This document shows positions 60,002 to 64,000 of a DNA stretch of 64,000 nucleotides, piece after piece. The DNA is taken from assembly GCF_000238295.3 (NCBI RefSeq), contig NZ_AHCD03000034.1, forward strand, positions 308,191-372,190, read 5' to 3'. The stretch's first letter is position 1; each line of letters starts with the position of its first letter. The position numbers and the translations under genes were made by a program. This stretch comes from Pseudoalteromonas rubra (lineage in GTDB: Bacteria; Pseudomonadota; Gammaproteobacteria; Enterobacterales; Alteromonadaceae). The notes below the pieces were generated by a model that was not told where the DNA came from, did no database searches, and saw only the letters and a program-made list of their open reading frames with translations.

Positions 60002-60972
60002 TGCCAAAATCAGTGAGTATATACCGTTGGGATGATGAGGGTGCCCCCCAGTTCTCTACCGGAAAGTACAGTGAAATCATATCCATATTAGATGCATGTC
60101 TAGTCCAGGGTTATGGAACAAAGCCGGGTTTAGGTTGGACAAAACTATTCAATGAAACAGCCGCGTGTGGTTATTCCAATGCTACTGGTGGGTGTGCTGT
60201 TTTTAGCAGTAATACAGGGCTTGATGATAATAAAGGTGTCTATGTCCAGGCAGCGCAAAGTGCAACAAGTAGCGCAAATATTGTAAGAGGCGGCTGGAAA
60301 CAAAGCATCAAAGTTTTTCCTGACCACAATATCAACTGGATGATATTAGGCACAGATACCGCTGTGTATGTTTTTTTTGGCTATGTTGCTCAGTATGCAC
60401 TTTCATCCCAGAAATATGTTGCTTCCTGTTTTATTGGCAACCTGTCGAACGCCCTAACGAGCGATGCAGGAAAGTTTATTGCTGTCTGTTCTTTTGTGGA
60501 TGAAGATTTGAGCCTTGAAACATCATCAAGCATTGGTCTCCGAGTGGGGCGGAATATCGAATATCTGAACGATATGCCCAGAAGCAGTCTGAAAGGGATT
60601 AAGGTGTACGATACAGATGCCGCTGGAGAGTTTTCCTTTTACGAACCAAACACATCCTTCCTACCCGTTACTGGCGACTCAAAAAACAATTTGGGCCCAA
60701 TTTCAAGTAACTATCTCGTCGGTGTAACGCTGACAGCCATTGAGCATGAAACAGCAAAAGACCGTCACGGAGAGCTCGTTACCGCAAGCGCTACAAGGCC
60801 AGCGTGCAGGGGCGCATTTCCAGGTCTTTATAGTACTTTTTGCGCGCATCCAAATGACGTATTTTGGCCCTCGTTTGTCAATTATGGTGGACAAAAACAT
60901 CTAGTCTTGAGGGTCACTTCAACAAATAGAGCATCTAAATTGGTACTGTCTACGGAGGTTTGGGATGACTAA
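60001..60972 (+). CDS. Tail-tip protein of unknown family
   Basis: A 323-residue protein. ATG at 60001 overlaps the previous stop (TAATG) behind GGGGGAG; a frame from 59986 is less likely. MPKSVSIYRWDDEGAPQFST is followed by VQGYGTKPGLGWTKLFNETA, a pattern that I associate with tail proteins of transposable siphoviruses but cannot name. Low-complexity features and membrane segments are absent. Confidence 0.7.
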   Translation: MPKSVSIYRWDDEGAPQFSTGKYSEIISILDACLVQGYGTKPGLGWTKLFNETAACGYSNATGGCAVFSSNTGLDDNKGVYVQAAQSATSSANIVRGGWKQSIKVFPDHNINWMILGTDTAVYVFFGYVAQYALSSQKYVASCFIGNLSNALTSDAGKFIAVCSFVDEDLSLETSSSIGLRVGRNIEYLNDMPRSSLKGIKVYDTDAAGEFSFYEPNTSFLPVTGDSKNNLGPISSNYLVGVTLTAIEHETAKDRHGELVTASATRPACRGAFPGLYSTFCAHPNDVFWPSFVNYGGQKHLVLRVTSTNRASKLVLSTEVWDD

Positions 60973-61630
60973 CAACCTGTTCTCAGGAAATACTGAGCCT
61001 TCAGGGTATCTGAGCTATTCCGGTAATAGTGTTACTTTTGTAGAACTGGCGAACGTTGCTACATCTCTCCCAATTCTTGTTGAGCCAGGAAAAATTTACC
61101 GTGTAACGCCTGATGGAGGGACCGCAAGCCGGTTTCGTCTCAGGGAAAATTTAGAAGGTGGCGCGTCACGTGCAAATGCTTCCGTTGCGGACGGAAATTG
61201 GACTGAGCATTTCTACGTTGCTGGGGCGGATGTTGTAACTGTCGAGATTTATTATAAAAACACAACGGACACTGCGACTGGTTTAGTCTTTGTTGAGGCT
61301 GAGGCGAAACCCATAGAGGCAACAGGGTTTGTAGGCAGCATAGGAGCGCCAAACCTCATTCCTGCATTCGCGGCTCGATTAGAGTTAGATTTGGATAAAA
61401 AGGCTGAAAGGGTCATATTGTTTGACAGGCAGTCTGGTGAAATGTTGGATCACTTCTTCGTTAAGCCAATGAGTTCAGCGTCTGTTGATGGCTATCTTGT
61501 CAACGTTACGCTGCCCGTAAAGTATTCTTTAGGTCCATCTGTAACCTGTGTGCTCTTCGATGACAATTTGGATTATTCAGGGGCTGTGATGGATGGGATC
61601 CAATGTGACGTAACAGACCTATCATCATGA
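60965..61630 (+). CDS. Tail-tip protein of unknown family
   Basis: A 221-residue protein. It overlaps the previous gene by 8 bases and the next by 4. The N-terminal half looks like a beta-sandwich (LPILVEPGKIYRVTPDGGTA) and the rest is mixed (RVILFDRQSGEMLDHFFVKP). No family is recognised. It could contribute to host recognition. Confidence 0.7.
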   Translation: MTNNLFSGNTEPSGYLSYSGNSVTFVELANVATSLPILVEPGKIYRVTPDGGTASRFRLRENLEGGASRANASVADGNWTEHFYVAGADVVTVEIYYKNTTDTATGLVFVEAEAKPIEATGFVGSIGAPNLIPAFAARLELDLDKKAERVILFDRQSGEMLDHFFVKPMSSASVDGYLVNVTLPVKYSLGPSVTCVLFDDNLDYSGAVMDGIQCDVTDLSS

Positions 61631-63336
61631 CTTCATTGGTATTGCGTTTAAATGCCAGGTATCAGGGGCCGCGCTCAGCTGTTAAAGTCAGATTTGTTAG
61701 CGACCTTGAACTGACGCTGATAGGCAATTATATTGAGAGCGGATGGGCGGCAATCAGTGACATAGCGCATGAGGCTGAGTTAATTACAAATACAACAGGC
61801 TCTGTTGCACAAGTCTGTCAAACAAATCATGCGCGCCAGCGTTGTATAGAGCAGCATTTTGACACTCAATATCTAAGCGCAATAAATACAGGGCTGCTTT
61901 GCACTGCATTCTATTCAAAGACATTGATTATGGCTGAGCACTGCACCTCGCCGTACACAAGAGCCCTTGAGGAAAAGCAATACTTTATAAGCGCCTATTC
62001 TGTGGCTGATACTGTGCGTCAAACAGTTTCGAATTCTTATATAAGTAAAGGCCAGTACACGCTAATACACACCAACATCACCTGGACACCTGCACAATTA
62101 AGAGGTGCCAGCGCTCTAGTGCGCTACGGCCCATCGCAGTCAACATACATTTGTAGATTCACAGCACACCCGAAAAACGGGTATGTGAAGCTCAGTTTTG
62201 TTAACCAGTCCGCAAACCTAAAAACAAAAATACGCTTCTCTCCCCCTTCACATACATGCTACTGGACGCTTCCAGGTGGCACTGTACGTTCGGGTGATGA
62301 CCTCCCGACAATCGACCGAAAAATACCCATTGAGCCTCAGATACAAAGGGCATACATAATGCAACCTACAATTACCTGTAAACGTTTATCCGATAATCAG
62401 GATATTCTCATCACTGCACTCAGCCACTCGTTTGAGCGTGGCCAGTTTGCTGCAACTGGGTCAATTAAGTTTTGCAGCCGAATCGACATGGAGCGCGCGT
62501 TAGGCCAGGAACTGCTAGTCACCATTAATGGCTATGAATACGTGGTGATATGCGAGCAACCAAGTACAAGTAGTAAATTTGGTTCTGTCAGTTTCAGCGC
62601 GTCGATACGTGGCCGATTTGCAATGCTATCTGCACCGTATGCGCGCGAAATAAATTACACAAACCCGACAGCCAAGACACTGGCTGGTGTTATGTCCGAC
62701 GTACTGACAAATTCAGGTTGGTCTTTAGACAATCAGATGGTTGATTACGCGATCCCCAAAGGCGCATTCAGTTACAGAGGGCTCACGCCTGCCGGGGCGC
62801 TGCTACGAATAGCGCAAAGTGTCGGCGGAATTCTAGATTTCGATGGCATAACAAAAACGGTATCCGTAATTCCGGAGTGGCCTGTCTCACCCTGGGACAC
62901 AGACAACGCAGTGTGTGACATCATCCTAAATGACTCACTCATATTGGAGAACAACACCAGACAAACGGTTAATCTGGAACACACTGCTGTTTTTGTACGC
63001 GGTGAGCAACAAGGTGTGGCGTGTAAGATCAAGCGCTCGGGGACGTTGGGCGATCAATATGCCCATGACGTGGTGGATTCCCTGATAACGGATAAGCAGG
63101 CTGCCCGTCAACGCGGCACCTGCGAACTCGCTAGGAGCGGCAACAAGCAAATATCCGAGATCCGCACAAAGTTAACAGCTGAACTACCACCCATCAGACC
63201 AGGTATGCTGATCGGTATTCGATATTCCGATTCTCTTTATAAGGCAACCTGTGACAGTGCCAGCATAAGTGCCTCAATCAATACACAAGGTGCAATTACT
63301 GTTAACCAAAGCATCAGGGTGGTAGCAAATGTCTAA
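61627..63336 (+). CDS. Tail hub / baseplate-like protein
   Basis: A 569-residue protein. The C-terminal part (about residues 240-569) resembles phage baseplate hub proteins: ERALGQELLVTINGYEYVVI, TLAGVMSDVLTNSGWSL, TPAGALLRIAQSVGGILDFD and PPIRPGMLIGIRYSDSLYKA. The N-terminal 240 residues are unrelated and look like a separate binding domain. It overlaps the last small gene by 8 bases. The hub assignment is inferred from pattern and position. Confidence 0.65.
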   Translation: MTSLVLRLNARYQGPRSAVKVRFVSDLELTLIGNYIESGWAAISDIAHEAELITNTTGSVAQVCQTNHARQRCIEQHFDTQYLSAINTGLLCTAFYSKTLIMAEHCTSPYTRALEEKQYFISAYSVADTVRQTVSNSYISKGQYTLIHTNITWTPAQLRGASALVRYGPSQSTYICRFTAHPKNGYVKLSFVNQSANLKTKIRFSPPSHTCYWTLPGGTVRSGDDLPTIDRKIPIEPQIQRAYIMQPTITCKRLSDNQDILITALSHSFERGQFAATGSIKFCSRIDMERALGQELLVTINGYEYVVICEQPSTSSKFGSVSFSASIRGRFAMLSAPYAREINYTNPTAKTLAGVMSDVLTNSGWSLDNQMVDYAIPKGAFSYRGLTPAGALLRIAQSVGGILDFDGITKTVSVIPEWPVSPWDTDNAVCDIILNDSLILENNTRQTVNLEHTAVFVRGEQQGVACKIKRSGTLGDQYAHDVVDSLITDKQAARQRGTCELARSGNKQISEIRTKLTAELPPIRPGMLIGIRYSDSLYKATCDSASISASINTQGAITVNQSIRVVANV

Positions 63337-63553
63337 TCTATTAAGTCGCCTAGGCGCAGTCTTGGGCAGTACACGCCGCAGTATTGTAAAGGTTATCCAG
63401 GTGAATACGGATGGTACAACTCTCGTCCAACACAGCGATGGAACACAGAGCACAGTCCTGGGCGATAGTGTCGTTAGTGGGAGTGCATACATCGAGAATG
63501 ATCGCATCACAGGCCCAGCGCCGGACCTACCGTATAGTGAGATTGAGGTGTGA
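63329..63553 (+). CDS. Small OB-fold-like tail-tip protein
   Basis: A 74-residue protein: VKVIQVNTDGTTLVQHSDGT, then GDSVVSGSAYIENDRI. The pattern of short strands resembles the N-terminal OB fold of gpV/gp45-type spike proteins, but without the spike. It is the last gene of the prophage, about 80 bases from the right end, so no long fibre or modification gene follows. Confidence 0.65.
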   Translation: MSNLLSRLGAVLGSTRRSIVKVIQVNTDGTTLVQHSDGTQSTVLGDSVVSGSAYIENDRITGPAPDLPYSEIEV

Positions 63554-63597
63554 TTATTTGAAAAGTTGTTTAACTATTTTAAAAATTGATTTTTCGC

Positions 63598-63636
63598 AGT
63601 TTTCGCGCAATTGGCGCTAAGTTTTCGCGCGCGGCA
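63598..63636 (-). other. Prophage right end: two transposase-binding-type sites
   Basis: Read leftward, CGCGCGAAAACT (63620-63631) and TGCGCGAAAACT (63598-63609), 22 bases apart, mirror the two left-end sites. If the phage ends with CA, 63636 is the nearest candidate. A TCAG follows there and a TCAG precedes a TG at 27744 on the left, but this 4-base match is not convincing as a target duplication. Confidence 0.65.
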
Positions 63637-63738
63637 TCAGCCTGAACCTGAAGAAAACCTCGGCGTTGTTCATCAGAAGAGATACCTTGATATGTGGTTA
63701 CATAGATGCACAGGGCGAAAATAACTTAATTCGTCGCT

Positions 63739-63829
63739 TGGCAGTGATTGTCAGATCGATGTGCCATTCATACCACTGTGTCGCGTGTGAGTAGTTACCG
63801 CATCAAGTACGGGATGACGGTGGTGTGGG
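63739..63829. repeat. Dispersed repeat, right copy
   Basis: Similar to 27431-27525 in the same orientation, with shared blocks TGATTG-CAG-TCGA-GTG-CATTCATA and CCGCATCAAGT. The two copies lie just outside the two prophage ends. Confidence 0.55.
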
Positions 63830-63872
63830 CTTTGTGATCGGGTAGTTATACAACTTTTTTAAATCACACATA

Positions 63873-63905
63873 GCAAAAAACCCGCTGCATTGCTGCAAAG
63901 GGTTT
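63873..63905 (-). terminator. Leftward intrinsic terminator
   Basis: Minus strand: AAACCC, with TTTGCAGCAATGCAGCG between, then GGGTTTTTTG. The inner CAGC/GCAG pairs add to the stem. It probably ends a leftward host gene that lies beyond the window, as cheR does in related loci. Confidence 0.7.
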
Positions 63906-64000
63906 GACGTACATGGAAGTACGAATGTCGATGATATTCATGGATGAATTAAGTGCAAAGTACAATGACAGCGAGCAACGCGAGTACATTTACTTTGCGC

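Larger units (their letters stand above)
27762..63636. mobile_element. Mu-like transposable prophage
   Basis: About 35.9 kb. It has MuA-like and MuB-like transposition genes, a Ner-like and a cI-like regulator, a Mor-type activator, gp16, gp27, gp28, gp29, gp30, gp31, gpI, gpT and gp36/37 homologs, and siphovirus-like tail genes. Paired GCGAAAACT-type sites in inverted orientation lie at both ends. Its size suits B3/D3112-like phages. The genes read intact, so it may be inducible. Exact ends are uncertain by about 20 bases on the left and 10 on the right; no clear target duplication was found. Confidence 0.85.
63637..64000. other. Right flanking intergenic region
   Basis: About 360 bases without a supportable gene. 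It holds the right copy of the dispersed repeat, a leftward terminator and, near 63956-64000, an inverted repeat GCAAAGTA/TACTTTGC. It should be host DNA upstream of the flagellar operon in the uninterrupted chromosome. Confidence 0.5.

Noticed and set aside
27740..63640. TCAG as target-site duplication
   Set aside because: Only 4 bases, and it needs the left end 18 bases outside the first transposase site while the right end is 5 bases outside; too weak to set the boundaries.
63560..63720. Leftward frame of about 48 codons reading from host flank into the prophage end
   Set aside because: No start codon with an RBS, and it includes the transposase sites; probably chance.

Overview
The window looks like a chromosome segment of a marine gammaproteobacterium, most likely Pseudoalteromonas or a close Alteromonadales relative. 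This is inferred from the polar-flagellum gene order, sigma54/sigma28-type promoter sequences, flagellin types and MITE-like repeats; no marker gene confirms it. The window has two halves: a flagellar locus (1 to about 26.3 kb) and a Mu-like transposable prophage (about 27.76 to 63.64 kb).

Flagellar half. Bases 1-2563 carry rightward genes for sugar activation and modification: the end of a PfkB-type kinase, a sugar-phosphate nucleotidyltransferase, a methyltransferase and a FemAB/GNAT-like acyltransferase. Facing them is a leftward set: an FAD/NAD oxidoreductase, a DUF2172/DUF4910 M28-like protein and a MAF-type glycosyltransferase. Together they probably build a glycan and attach it to flagellin. 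Leftward filament genes follow: fliT-like, fliS, fliD, flaG and three flagellin paralogs. Then come flgL, flgK, flgJ and flgI-H-G-F-E-D-C-B. A 1426-bp tandem duplication has made a second fliS and a chimeric fliT'-'fliD reading frame. I read three sigma54 -24/-12 promoters (before flgB, flgF and flgJ) and a sigma28 promoter before each flagellin, so transcription appears layered as in other polar systems.

Between flgB and the prophage (26.2-27.75 kb) lie a possible decayed gene, a MITE-like element, a small Cys-rich peptide gene with a RiPP-like leader and short repeats.

Prophage. Early genes run leftward: Ner-like regulator, HTH proteins, MuA-like DDE transposase, MuB-like ATPase, DUF3164, GemA/gp16 and a Mor-type activator. 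A cI-like repressor runs rightward, with palindromic operators around its start. Late genes run rightward: endolysin, DksA-like zinc finger, gp27, terminase, portal, MuF head protein, gpG, protease with internal scaffold start, major capsid, head-tail genes, tail tube, tape measure and an unfamiliar tail-tip set. The head is Mu-like and the tail is of the long, non-contractile kind, as in B3/D3112-like phages. Pairs of GCGAAAACT-type sites mark both ends.

Accessory cargo. Three AT-richer modules sit in the prophage: a Gly-rich peptide plus two membrane proteins (36.3-37.4 kb, leftward); an NA37/NdpA-like protein plus a two-TM membrane protein (37.9-40.1 kb); and a CoiA-like zinc protein plus an AbiC-like membrane protein (47.8-49.7 kb). 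The last two end within 5 bases of a perfect 23-base repeat that stands where the Mu late promoters Plys and PI stand. They are the best candidates for undescribed superinfection-exclusion or anti-phage systems.
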